Of a stretch of 64,000 nucleotides of DNA, positions 57,611-64,000 are shown piece by piece. The notes under the pieces were generated by a model. It searched no databases. It had not been told where the DNA came from and saw only the letters and a list, made by a program, of their open reading frames with translations. Within the stretch, counting starts at the first letter, position 1; each line of letters begins with the position of its first letter. The stretch spans positions 372,001 to 436,000 of the forward strand of contig JADJEE010000001.1 of assembly GCA_016709225.1 (NCBI GenBank). The letters are read 5' to 3'. This stretch comes from Deltaproteobacteria bacterium (GTDB lineage Bacteria; Myxococcota_A; Polyangia; Nannocystales; Nannocystaceae). Both the position numbers and the translations under genes were made by a program.

Positions 57611-59305
57611 ATGTCCTCGATCCTCATCATCGACGACACCAACAAGTACTGGGAGCTGTGCTCGCGCTTCATGCCCGAGCATCAATTCCTGCCGCCGGCC
57701 CGCAACTTCCGTGAGGCCCAGGACGCGCTCGCGCGTCACCGGGACGTCGACTTGGTGCTGCTCGACGTCCACTTCGACATCCCCGAGGAGCAGCTGTTGC
57801 CCGAGGACAAGCAGGAGCTGCTGTCGAAGGGCGATCGCAACCGCACCCTGGAGCGCCTGCGACGTTCGCAGGGCCTGCACATCCTCGACCGGCTGCGGCG
57901 GACCCACCCCGACCTCCCGGTGATCGTGATGACCTCGCGCGACGACCTGCCGCTCGACGCCGACGCCGAGCGACTCAACGCCGAGGACTACACCTATCTG
58001 CTCGACGACGAGTACCTCGATGCCCGCTCGCTGCGGCTGCAGGTCGAGGGCATCCTCGCGCGACGCTCGCGCCCGCCGGCCGCCGACGAGCCGTTCTACT
58101 GGGGGCAGACCACACGCATGCTCGCGCTGCGACGGCGGCTGTCGATCCTCGCGCGCGGGCGCCTGCCGATCATCTTGCTGGGCGAGACCGGCACCGGCAA
58201 GACGCTGCTGGCCCGCGAGTTCATCCACGCCAGGTCGCAGCGATCGGGGCCGTTCGTCGCCGTGGATCTCTCGACGCTGCCCCACGAGCTGATGGGCGCG
58301 CACCTGTTCGGTGTGGTCAAGGGCGCATACACCGGCGCGACCGCGTCGCGCGAGGGCGTGCTCGCCCGCGCCGATGGCGGCACCCTCCTGCTCGACGAGA
58401 TCGGCAACCTCTCGCTCGACCTGCAGAAGCAGCTGCTGGTGGTGCTGCAGGACGGCCGCTACTCGCCGGTCGGCTCGGTCGACGAGCGCGTGGTCGACAT
58501 CAAGCTGGTGGTCGCCACCAACGAGAAGCTCGCGAGCATGGTGGCGGCCGGCCGCTTCCGCGAGGACCTGTACATGCGGCTCAACCCCGCGACGGCGGTG
58601 ACGTTGCCGGCGTTGCGCGAGCGCGGTGAGGACTTCGGCGCCCTGCTCGATGCGTTCATCATCCGCGTGGCGCGTGAGCCCTACAACCGCGACCTGGTGC
58701 TGCAGTACGCCGAGCAGCGCGGCCTGCAGGTCCCCGCCGACGGCGCGCCGATGCCGATCGTCATTGCGCGGTCGCTGCCGGCGAAGCTCGACCCGCGACG
58801 CCTGCACCTGCTGCTGCACCCGACCTCGTTCAAGGCCCTGCGCGAGTTCGCGTGGCCCGGCAACTTCCGCCAGCTCGAGATGTTCCTGTCGAATCTCATC
58901 ACCCTGACGATGGTCGAGCTGGTCGACCAGGCCGACGTGATCGAGCCCGGCGATCCGGGGCAGGCGAGCCGTCCCGACGTGGTGCCGATCCCACCGCGAG
59001 TCGTGCGTGATCTGCTGCGCCCGATGGAGCTGCCGCAGGACCAGGCCGGTGCGGCCGGCACCGAGCCGGACGACGGCAGCCTGCGCATGCATGTCGTCGT
59101 GCAGCCGGGTGACTCGCTCAACGCGGTCAGCTGCGACGTCGAGCGACAGTACATGGAGCGGCTCTACGACAACTACGGCGGCGATCTCGGGCGCATGGCC
59201 GAGGCGCTGCTCGGCGATCCGGCCGCGGGTCGCAAGGTCCAGCTGCGCATGAACCAACTCGGCATCAAGCTGCGCAAGCTCAAGCGCCGCGGGAAGGCCT
59301 CGTGA
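57611..59305 (+). CDS. sigma-54-dependent activator with an expanded receiver domain
   Basis: 564 residues. Receiver at 1-150: acidic pair Asp8-Asp9, phospho-Asp52 in LVLLDVHFD, Thr108 in VIVMTSRDD. Between Asp52 and the QGLHIL helix there are about 36 residues where typical receivers have about six to eight, an insert rich in Glu/Leu (PEEQLLPEDKQELLSKGD). The AAA+ domain starts near 175: Walker A GETGTGKT (191-198), GAYTGA (about 238-243, variant of GAFTGA that touches sigma-54), Walker B TLLLDEIGN (about 258), arginine finger region FREDLYMRLNP. The C-terminus has a Fis-type helix (ERLYDNYGGDLGRMAEALLG). Its stop overlaps the start of the TPR-kinase gene. Confidence 0.9.
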   Translation: MSSILIIDDTNKYWELCSRFMPEHQFLPPARNFREAQDALARHRDVDLVLLDVHFDIPEEQLLPEDKQELLSKGDRNRTLERLRRSQGLHILDRLRRTHPDLPVIVMTSRDDLPLDADAERLNAEDYTYLLDDEYLDARSLRLQVEGILARRSRPPAADEPFYWGQTTRMLALRRRLSILARGRLPIILLGETGTGKTLLAREFIHARSQRSGPFVAVDLSTLPHELMGAHLFGVVKGAYTGATASREGVLARADGGTLLLDEIGNLSLDLQKQLLVVLQDGRYSPVGSVDERVVDIKLVVATNEKLASMVAAGRFREDLYMRLNPATAVTLPALRERGEDFGALLDAFIIRVAREPYNRDLVLQYAEQRGLQVPADGAPMPIVIARSLPAKLDPRRLHLLLHPTSFKALREFAWPGNFRQLEMFLSNLITLTMVELVDQADVIEPGDPGQASRPDVVPIPPRVVRDLLRPMELPQDQAGAAGTEPDDGSLRMHVVVQPGDSLNAVSCDVERQYMERLYDNYGGDLGRMAEALLGDPAAGRKVQLRMNQLGIKLRKLKRRGKAS

Positions 59306-62253
59306 GCGGCACGCTCGAGCGCTGGTGCGCGGGCTTGGCCGGCCTGTGGGTCGGTGGCTGCCTCGCGGCGATGGCCGCCGCGGCCCCGCCCGCCGGCGGT
59401 GGCACCGGCACGTTGCCGCCGCCGCCCAGCTCCGACACCGATGGCGACACCGAAGGCGAGCGCCCCGAGGACGTCGCGGCCCGGCGACAAGAGGAGTTCG
59501 AGGGCCACCTGCAGCGCGCACAGGCGGCCATCACCCGCGAGCGCCACGACGAAGCCATTCGCGAGTACACCGCGGCGCTGCGGCTGCAGCCCGGCGATCC
59601 GACGGCGTTGCTGGGACGCGCCAATGCTCGCAAGGCCCGCACCGCGCCCGATCGGTGTCCGACGCAGGCGATCGGCGACCTGCGCCTGCTCGAGAGCTAC
59701 GATCCACGCGGCGCGTGGCTCGAGCAGCGCGCGACGTTGGTGGGCTGGATGGCCGCGTGCGGTCCCACCTACGCCGCCGATCGACTGCTGCTCGCCAAGG
59801 AGATCGCCGCCGAGAAGCCCGGGGCGCCCGGTCGCGCCTCCGACATCCGCGTGCTGGTGGCCCAGCTGCTCATCGAGGGCGTCGGCGACGACGATCCGCG
59901 CAGCGATCCCTCGGCGGCCCGGGCCGCCGCGCTGCTCGAGCTCGAGCGCTACCGTGGTGAGTGCGAGAAGCTCCACAGCCCGCCCACCGCGGCGGCGCTG
60001 CGGCTGCAGGCCGACATCTACAACGACTCGGGCGAGCCCGAGCGCGCGGTGCCGATCTACAAGCAGCTCGTCGAGCAGCACCCGGACTCCAGCGCGACCA
60101 CCGGCGTCACGAAGATCCTCCGCGACCTCGAGATGCAGCGCGAGCTCAAGCGCCTCGATGCGACCCAGGGCATTCGCCCGAACGACGAGGCCTTGGAGGC
60201 CTACGGTCGCGGGCTGCAGCTGCTGCGCGCCGGCGATCTGGACGCCGCGCAGGCGGAGTTCGAGGCTGCCGTCCAGGCCACGCAGTGGTTCCCGCGCGCC
60301 CACTACGCCCTCGGCGTGACCCATGCGCGCAAGGCCGAGTTCGGGCTCGCGGTCGAGGCCTTGCAGCGTGCGATCCACATGGCGCCGACCGATCACCAGG
60401 CGCACATGACCCTGGGCCTGCTCTACAAGAAGGAGTTCGGCGGCGCGGAGGATCAGCTCGCGATCAAGCACCTCGCCGCAGCACTGCGACTGCGGCCGGA
60501 TCTCTCGCAGCTGCACCTGCTGCTGGGCGAGCTCTACGCCCGCACCGATCGCGAGAAGGCCCGCGAGCACTACGAGCGATTCCTGCGCGCCAGCGCGGTC
60601 GACGATCCAGACGCCGCCAAGGCCCGCCGCGCGCTCGAAGACCTCGAGCGCGAGATCCGGCAGGAGGAGCCCGCGGCGATTCCCCCACCCGCCGAGGAGT
60701 CGCTGCGCTCGGTGTCGCCCGACCTGCAGCGGATGATCAACGAGGCGTACCTGCGCAGCACCGAGTACCAGGACCTCGCGTACGCCGAGAAGATCCTGCT
60801 CGAGGCCAAGGACCGCTTCCCGACCGAGCCGGTGGTCTACAACCAGCTCGCGCACATGGCCTTCGCGCAGGATCGCACCGGCGACGCGCGCCAGTACTGG
60901 GAGCAGAGCCTCGCGCTGCAGGAGGACCAGGTCGAGGTCCACGAGCGCCTGGGGCTGCTGCTGCGCTCGCAGCTGCCCGACGAGGCCATCGCCCACCTGC
61001 AACGCGCCGCCGACCTGGGCTCGCTGACCGCGCGCTACGTGCTCGCCGAGCTGCTGTGGGCGCAGCCGAGCCCGTGGCGCGCATCGGCCGAGCTCGATCG
61101 CTACCTCGCAGTGGCCGGCGATTACGACCTCGACTACGAACGCGCGCTGGCGCTGCGCGAGACCATCGATCGCCGGCTGCTGCAGTTCTACCTGGTCGCG
61201 GGCGCAGCCCTCTTCGCGCTGCTGTCGTGGCCGACCTGGCGCATCTATCGACGCCTGCGCGGCAAGAGCCTGCGCCAGCTGCTCGAACGCGATCCCAAGA
61301 GCTTCCCCGAGGTTGCGCGGATCCTCAGCCTGATCCGGCACGAGATTCTGAAGCACAACACCGCGTTCCTCGGCGACGTCGGTCGCGCGCTCGAGCACGA
61401 TGCACCCGACGCCGAGGCGCGCGCGGCCGTGCTCGCGCAGCGAATGTTCGGCGACCAAATCCCCGGTCGCGTCGGCGCCCGCGAGCCCGCGCGATTGCCC
61501 GGCATCTACGGGCGCTTCCTCGGCTACGTCGAGGAACTCGACAAGGTCGGCCGCGCCCACCGCGTGACGCTCAACCTCCAGCGCAAGGATCCCATCTTCG
61601 GCCCCATGATTCGCGCGTTCGACGAGCTCGCCGCGCGCGCGGGCGAGCTGCGAGCGGTGCATGGCCTGCGCTCGGGCCGGCGCCTCGAGCTCGCCAAGGT
61701 GCTGCGCCGCAGCGCGCAGGTCCTGGGCCGGCAGGCGTTCGAGCGCCTGTCCGGGCTCATCCGCGAGCTGTGCATCGTCAACGTCGATGCGCGCTTCATC
61801 GAGGCGACCTACGCCCAGGTGGCCGGTGAGGCGCAGTTCGCCAGCTCGTCGCTGGCACCGCTGCAGTGCGCGGGCCTCGGGGCACCGGTGCGGATCTTCC
61901 GGACCGATCTCGAGGACATCCTCGCCAACGTCATCCGCAATTCACTGCGCTCGAGCCTGTCGTACGCACAGCCACCGGTCGGGCTCGGTGTGGAGCTGAT
62001 CACCGAGCTCGACGAGATCACCGGCCTGGGCACGCTCGCGATCCGCATCAAGGACCGCTCCTTCGAGCAGCTGAGCAACGAGATGCTCCGCGGGCGGTAT
62101 GTCGAGCGCGGCATGGGCATCACGGTCGACCTGCTGTCGCGCTACGACGGTTCGATCGCAGTCGAGCCCGAGCCCGGCTGGAACAAGGCCGTGGTGGTAC
62201 GATTCTTCATGCTCGAGGACGACGGCACCAGCGTCGCGACGGTGGCGGCATGA
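59302..62253 (+). CDS. TPR / transmembrane histidine-kinase-like sensor
   Basis: 983 residues. A signal-like N-terminal helix (LAGLWVGGCLAAMAAAA), then at least eight TPR-like units over 60-615 (for example AQAAITRERHDEAIREYTAALRLQPGDPTALL and DDEALEAYGRGLQLLRAGDLDAAQAEFEAAVQ), presumably periplasmic, a single membrane helix at about 629-647 (YLVAGAALFALLSWPTW), and a cytoplasmic part. There, SLIRHEILKHNTAFLGDVGRAL (near 677) could be an H-box, DLEDILANVIRNSLRSSLSY (near 872) an N-box, and GRYVERGMGITVDLLSRYDGSIAVEPEPG (from about 932) the G2 lid. The usual DxGxG box is replaced by IRIKDRSFEQLSN, so ATP binding may be altered. Coupled by GTGA to the regulator and by ATGA to the lone receiver. 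Confidence 0.82.
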   Translation: MSGTLERWCAGLAGLWVGGCLAAMAAAAPPAGGGTGTLPPPPSSDTDGDTEGERPEDVAARRQEEFEGHLQRAQAAITRERHDEAIREYTAALRLQPGDPTALLGRANARKARTAPDRCPTQAIGDLRLLESYDPRGAWLEQRATLVGWMAACGPTYAADRLLLAKEIAAEKPGAPGRASDIRVLVAQLLIEGVGDDDPRSDPSAARAAALLELERYRGECEKLHSPPTAAALRLQADIYNDSGEPERAVPIYKQLVEQHPDSSATTGVTKILRDLEMQRELKRLDATQGIRPNDEALEAYGRGLQLLRAGDLDAAQAEFEAAVQATQWFPRAHYALGVTHARKAEFGLAVEALQRAIHMAPTDHQAHMTLGLLYKKEFGGAEDQLAIKHLAAALRLRPDLSQLHLLLGELYARTDREKAREHYERFLRASAVDDPDAAKARRALEDLEREIRQEEPAAIPPPAEESLRSVSPDLQRMINEAYLRSTEYQDLAYAEKILLEAKDRFPTEPVVYNQLAHMAFAQDRTGDARQYWEQSLALQEDQVEVHERLGLLLRSQLPDEAIAHLQRAADLGSLTARYVLAELLWAQPSPWRASAELDRYLAVAGDYDLDYERALALRETIDRRLLQFYLVAGAALFALLSWPTWRIYRRLRGKSLRQLLERDPKSFPEVARILSLIRHEILKHNTAFLGDVGRALEHDAPDAEARAAVLAQRMFGDQIPGRVGAREPARLPGIYGRFLGYVEELDKVGRAHRVTLNLQRKDPIFGPMIRAFDELAARAGELRAVHGLRSGRRLELAKVLRRSAQVLGRQAFERLSGLIRELCIVNVDARFIEATYAQVAGEAQFASSSLAPLQCAGLGAPVRIFRTDLEDILANVIRNSLRSSLSYAQPPVGLGVELITELDEITGLGTLAIRIKDRSFEQLSNEMLRGRYVERGMGITVDLLSRYDGSIAVEPEPGWNKAVVVRFFMLEDDGTSVATVAA

Positions 62254-62720
62254 GCGTTGCGCCGGTCGAGGTGCTGGTCGTCGAGGACGGCGACGAGTAC
62301 GTCACGAACCTCTCGACCTTCGTGTCGGAGGGCATCCACTACCGCCAGGCCAAGAGCGGCGCGCTTGCGTGCCGCATGGTGTCGGAGCAGCACACCGACC
62401 TCGTGTACCTCGACATGCGCTTCGATCGCACGCCCGAGGGCGAGCTGCTGGGCAACATGGTCGAGCTGGTCGCGCGCTTCAACGGCGACGTCGCGCGGGC
62501 GCGGCGATTCCAGCAGGACAACCAAGGGCTGTTCGTGCTGCGGGCGCTGCGGGAGAGCGGCTGGAGCGGACCGGTCATCCTGAGCTACGACTTCGGGCCG
62601 GAGGAGCGCCGCTTCCGGACCCTGAGCGAGCGGGATCCCGCGCTCGGCTACTGCCCCGACTACGCCGACGCCAACACCATCCGCACCGTCATCCTGCGGG
62701 CGGTCGGTCGCTCGGCCTGA
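62250..62720 (+). CDS. expanded lone receiver domain protein
   Basis: 156 residues. Acidic pocket VVEDGDEY (Glu12-Asp13), phospho-Asp55 in LVYLDMRFD, Ser112 in PVILSYDFG (Thr/Ser position). As in the sigma-54 activator of the same operon, Asp55 is followed by a long insert (about 38 residues to QGLFVLRALRES) and the same LD-x-x-FD opening. The usual Lys of the last strand is not clear (GYCPDYADANT in its place). No output domain. It overlaps the TPR-kinase stop by four bases, and a hairpin follows 17 bases after its stop, so it is the last gene of the operon. Confidence 0.85.
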   Translation: MSVAPVEVLVVEDGDEYVTNLSTFVSEGIHYRQAKSGALACRMVSEQHTDLVYLDMRFDRTPEGELLGNMVELVARFNGDVARARRFQQDNQGLFVLRALRESGWSGPVILSYDFGPEERRFRTLSERDPALGYCPDYADANTIRTVILRAVGRSA

Positions 62721-62736
62721 CACCTGCGGTCGCAAT

Positions 62737-62760
62737 GGGCCGGCGCAGCGTCGCCGGTCC
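62737..62760 (+). terminator. stem-loop closing the kinase operon
   Basis: Nine-base stem (one G-T pair) GGGCCGGCG / CGCCGGTCC with a six-base loop, 17 bases after the stop. No T-run. The next promoter begins within 15 bases. Confidence 0.45.
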
Positions 62761-62773
62761 GGGGTGCGCAGGC

Positions 62774-62803
62774 TTGCGGACGCGCGCGGCGATGGGGCAG
62801 CAT
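62774..62803 (+). promoter_or_regulatory. -35/-10 promoter of the thioesterase gene
   Basis: TTGCGG at 62774-62779, 18-base spacer, CAGCAT at 62798-62803; GTG 62813 is nine bases later. Confidence 0.45.
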
Positions 62804-62812
62804 CGCTGTCGC

Positions 62813-63205
62813 GTGACCGACGTCCAGCCCGAGATCCTCGCGATTCGCGTGACCGTCATGCCGCGCGACACCAACGCGCACGGCACCATCTTCGGTGGTC
62901 ACATCCTCAGCCTCATCGACCAGGCGGGGGCGATCGCAGCCCACGCGCTGGGCGCCGAGAAGCTGGTCACGGTGGCCATGCGCGAGGTCGAGTTCAAGCA
63001 GCCGGTCCACGTCGGCGACCTCGTCAGCTGCTGGGTGCGGGTGGTCCGGGTCGGGCGCACGAGCGTGACCTCGATCGTTCGCGTGGTCGCGCAGTCGCCC
63101 ACGGCGCAGGCGCGGGGCGAGCCCGAGCGCGACGTCACGCAGGCCGAGGTGGTCTACGTGCACATCGACGACGCGGGACGCCCGCGCGCGATGCCGCGGC
63201 CGTGA
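62813..63205 (+). CDS. hotdog acyl-CoA thioesterase (YciA/BACH-like)
   Basis: 130 residues of the hotdog fold. VTVMPRDTNAHGTIFGGHILSLIDQAGAIAAH is the family's active-site segment (Asn-x-His-Gly-x-Ile-Phe-Gly-Gly), followed by LVTVAMREVEFKQPVHVGDLVSCWVRVVRVGRTSVTSIV. Acts on medium/long acyl-CoA to release free acid and CoA in the cytoplasm. GTG 62813 is preferred to an ATG seven codons upstream because of promoter spacing. It ends RPRAMPRP. Confidence 0.9.
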   Translation: MTDVQPEILAIRVTVMPRDTNAHGTIFGGHILSLIDQAGAIAAHALGAEKLVTVAMREVEFKQPVHVGDLVSCWVRVVRVGRTSVTSIVRVVAQSPTAQARGEPERDVTQAEVVYVHIDDAGRPRAMPRP

Positions 63206-63276
63206 CGTGGGCGGCGGCCCGCGCCCTCGCGGCGCGCCGGCGGCAAAGCCTGCGGGACCCGACGCCATCACGCCGG

Positions 63277-63285
63277 TGCTACGCT
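63277..63285 (+). promoter_or_regulatory. extended -10 TGCTACGCT before the small lipoprotein
   Basis: Ten bases before the ATG at 63296. Confidence 0.5.
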
Positions 63286-63295
63286 AGCGCCCGCT

Positions 63296-63463
63296 ATGTT
63301 CGCACGCGCGACGATCTTGGCAGTGGTGGCGTCGTTGGCCCTCGGTTGCGCCGAGCAGCCGGGCAAGAAGAAGGACGACGACAAGAAGGCCGACAAGAAG
63401 GCCGAGGGCAAGGACGAGAAGAAGGGCGAGTCGAAGGTCGCCCCGGCCAAGACCCCGGAGTGA
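63296..63463 (+). CDS. tiny lipoprotein, highly charged tail
   Basis: 55 residues. MFARATILAVVASLALGC is a complete lipoprotein signal (Cys 18), and the mature part is only about 37 residues, almost entirely Lys, Asp, Glu (GKKKDDDKKADKKAEGKDEKKGE) ending VAPAKTPE. No fold is expected; it may be a charged membrane-surface peptide or envelope spacer, analogous in size (not sequence) to Lpp-like lipoproteins. Its own promoter (extended -10 ten bases before the ATG) and the clean signal peptide support that it is real. Confidence 0.7.
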   Translation: MFARATILAVVASLALGCAEQPGKKKDDDKKADKKAEGKDEKKGESKVAPAKTPE

Positions 63464-63484
63464 CGCGGGCGGCGCGACGGCCCC

Positions 63485-64000
63485 ATGCGTCTGCCGCTCG
63501 TCCATCCGCCACCGTCGGCCCCGGCCGAGGTCGCCAACTGCGATCACTTGGCGCGCCTCGCCGCGGCGGCCCGTGGCTTGCCGCTCGGGGCGGCCGCGGC
63601 CGCGATCGCCTCACCGCGTTCGCGGGGTCGTCACGGCAATGCCCTGCAGTGGCACCTCGGGCTGTCGCCCCACGACGCGCGTGCCGAGCCCGACTGGGAG
63701 CGGCGCATCGAGATCAAGCTGCTGACCGTTTGGCGCACGCGCGCGGGGCTCGTCTGCGACAAGCTCAAGGTCTGCGACGGTGACATCGATCCGTGGCGCA
63801 AGCTCGACAACGTCCTGTTCGTGCTCGCCGATCGATTGACGCGCGTGGTCGTGGGGCATTGCTTCGTCACCCGTGACGGCGATCGGCACACCAGCCTCGT
63901 CGCGGCCTGGCGGGCCGACACCCACTTCGATGCGCCGGCGCTGTTCGTCGAGGCGCGCGACGGGGAGGGTGGGGCACGACCGGCGTACTACGTCGCGGCC
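63485..64000 (+). CDS. MutH/Sau3AI-type nuclease (3' end beyond window)
   Basis: The first 172 residues are visible; the gene runs off the right edge. After a helical N-terminal region (HLARLAAAARGLPL) there is HGNALQWHLGLSPHDARAEPDW followed by ERRIEIKLLTVW. The putative catalytic trio is Asp70, Glu76 and Lys78 (D-x5-E-x-K), nearly identical in spacing to MutH Asp70/Glu77/Lys79, and the preceding AEPD corresponds to MutH's KPEQDF region. MutH cuts hemimethylated GATC in gammaproteobacteria; Sau3AI relatives are restriction enzymes. Which this is cannot be told without the C-terminus. Confidence 0.7.
   Translation, partial: MRLPLVHPPPSAPAEVANCDHLARLAAAARGLPLGAAAAAIASPRSRGRHGNALQWHLGLSPHDARAEPDWERRIEIKLLTVWRTRAGLVCDKLKVCDGDIDPWRKLDNVLFVLADRLTRVVVGHCFVTRDGDRHTSLVAAWRADTHFDAPALFVEARDGEGGARPAYYVAA

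Overview
The window is high-GC DNA that is almost entirely protein-coding and reads as a chromosome segment of a myxobacterium (Myxococcota, probably a Nannocystis- or Polyangium-like lineage). The signs are a MYXO-CTERM sorting tail, two eukaryote-like Ser/Thr kinases with TPR tails plus a PP2C phosphatase, three sigma factors, DUF4388 and zinc-ribbon/GYF/TPR proteins, and about a dozen lipoproteins, several with long Ser/Gly/Thr/Asp linkers. The assignment is inference from gene content; there is no rRNA here.

Layout. 1-5737: 3' part-missing pyrE, an OmpR/EnvZ-type two-component pair, then zinc-ribbon proteins. 5738-6890: a mobile cluster in which an IS5-type element with a -1 frameshifted transposase abuts a 160 bp non-coding inverted-repeat element, all parts separated by CTAG. 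6887-12234: membrane protein, cell-wall amidase, PP2C phosphatase, sigma factor, lipoprotein and tRNA-His. 12426-19279: two Ser/Thr kinases around a Gly/Ser/Asp lipoprotein, the second divergent from an ECF sigma gene. 19388-24793: lipoprotein, queF with an apparently inactive aldo-keto-reductase-like partner, OmpA/MYXO-CTERM protein, membrane acyltransferase-like protein. 24821-28849: two hypothetical proteins, a GT-C type glycosyltransferase and a zinc-type oxidoreductase. 29199-38455: RpoH-like sigma factor, several lipoproteins, lipid kinase, S46 peptidase and a NeuB-like synthase. 38464-47726: DUF4388/TPR protein, single-domain nucleotidyltransferase, lone receiver, BamA-like barrel, DUF4390 and NtrY-like kinase genes, then a hydrolase coupled to a protein N-terminal glutamine amidase. 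47776-50908: enoyl-CoA hydratase, tsaB and rseP. 51061-56560: hypothetical, PA14 lipoprotein, bioA and EGF/LDL-A-like lipoprotein. 56697-62720: a signalling cluster. 62813-64000: thioesterase, tiny lipoprotein and the start of a MutH-like nuclease.

The most novel unit is the signalling cluster at 57611-62720. A sigma-54 activator with an expanded receiver, a TPR/transmembrane histidine kinase with a degenerate ATP lid, and a lone receiver carrying the same kind of expansion are joined by 4-base stop/start overlaps and followed by a hairpin. A second window-wide signal is promoter architecture: many first genes have an extended -10 box (TGCTANNNT or close) only 6-13 bases before the start codon and no Shine-Dalgarno, which suggests leaderless or near-leaderless mRNAs. 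Many other genes are translationally coupled through ATGA, GTGA or TTGA overlaps.
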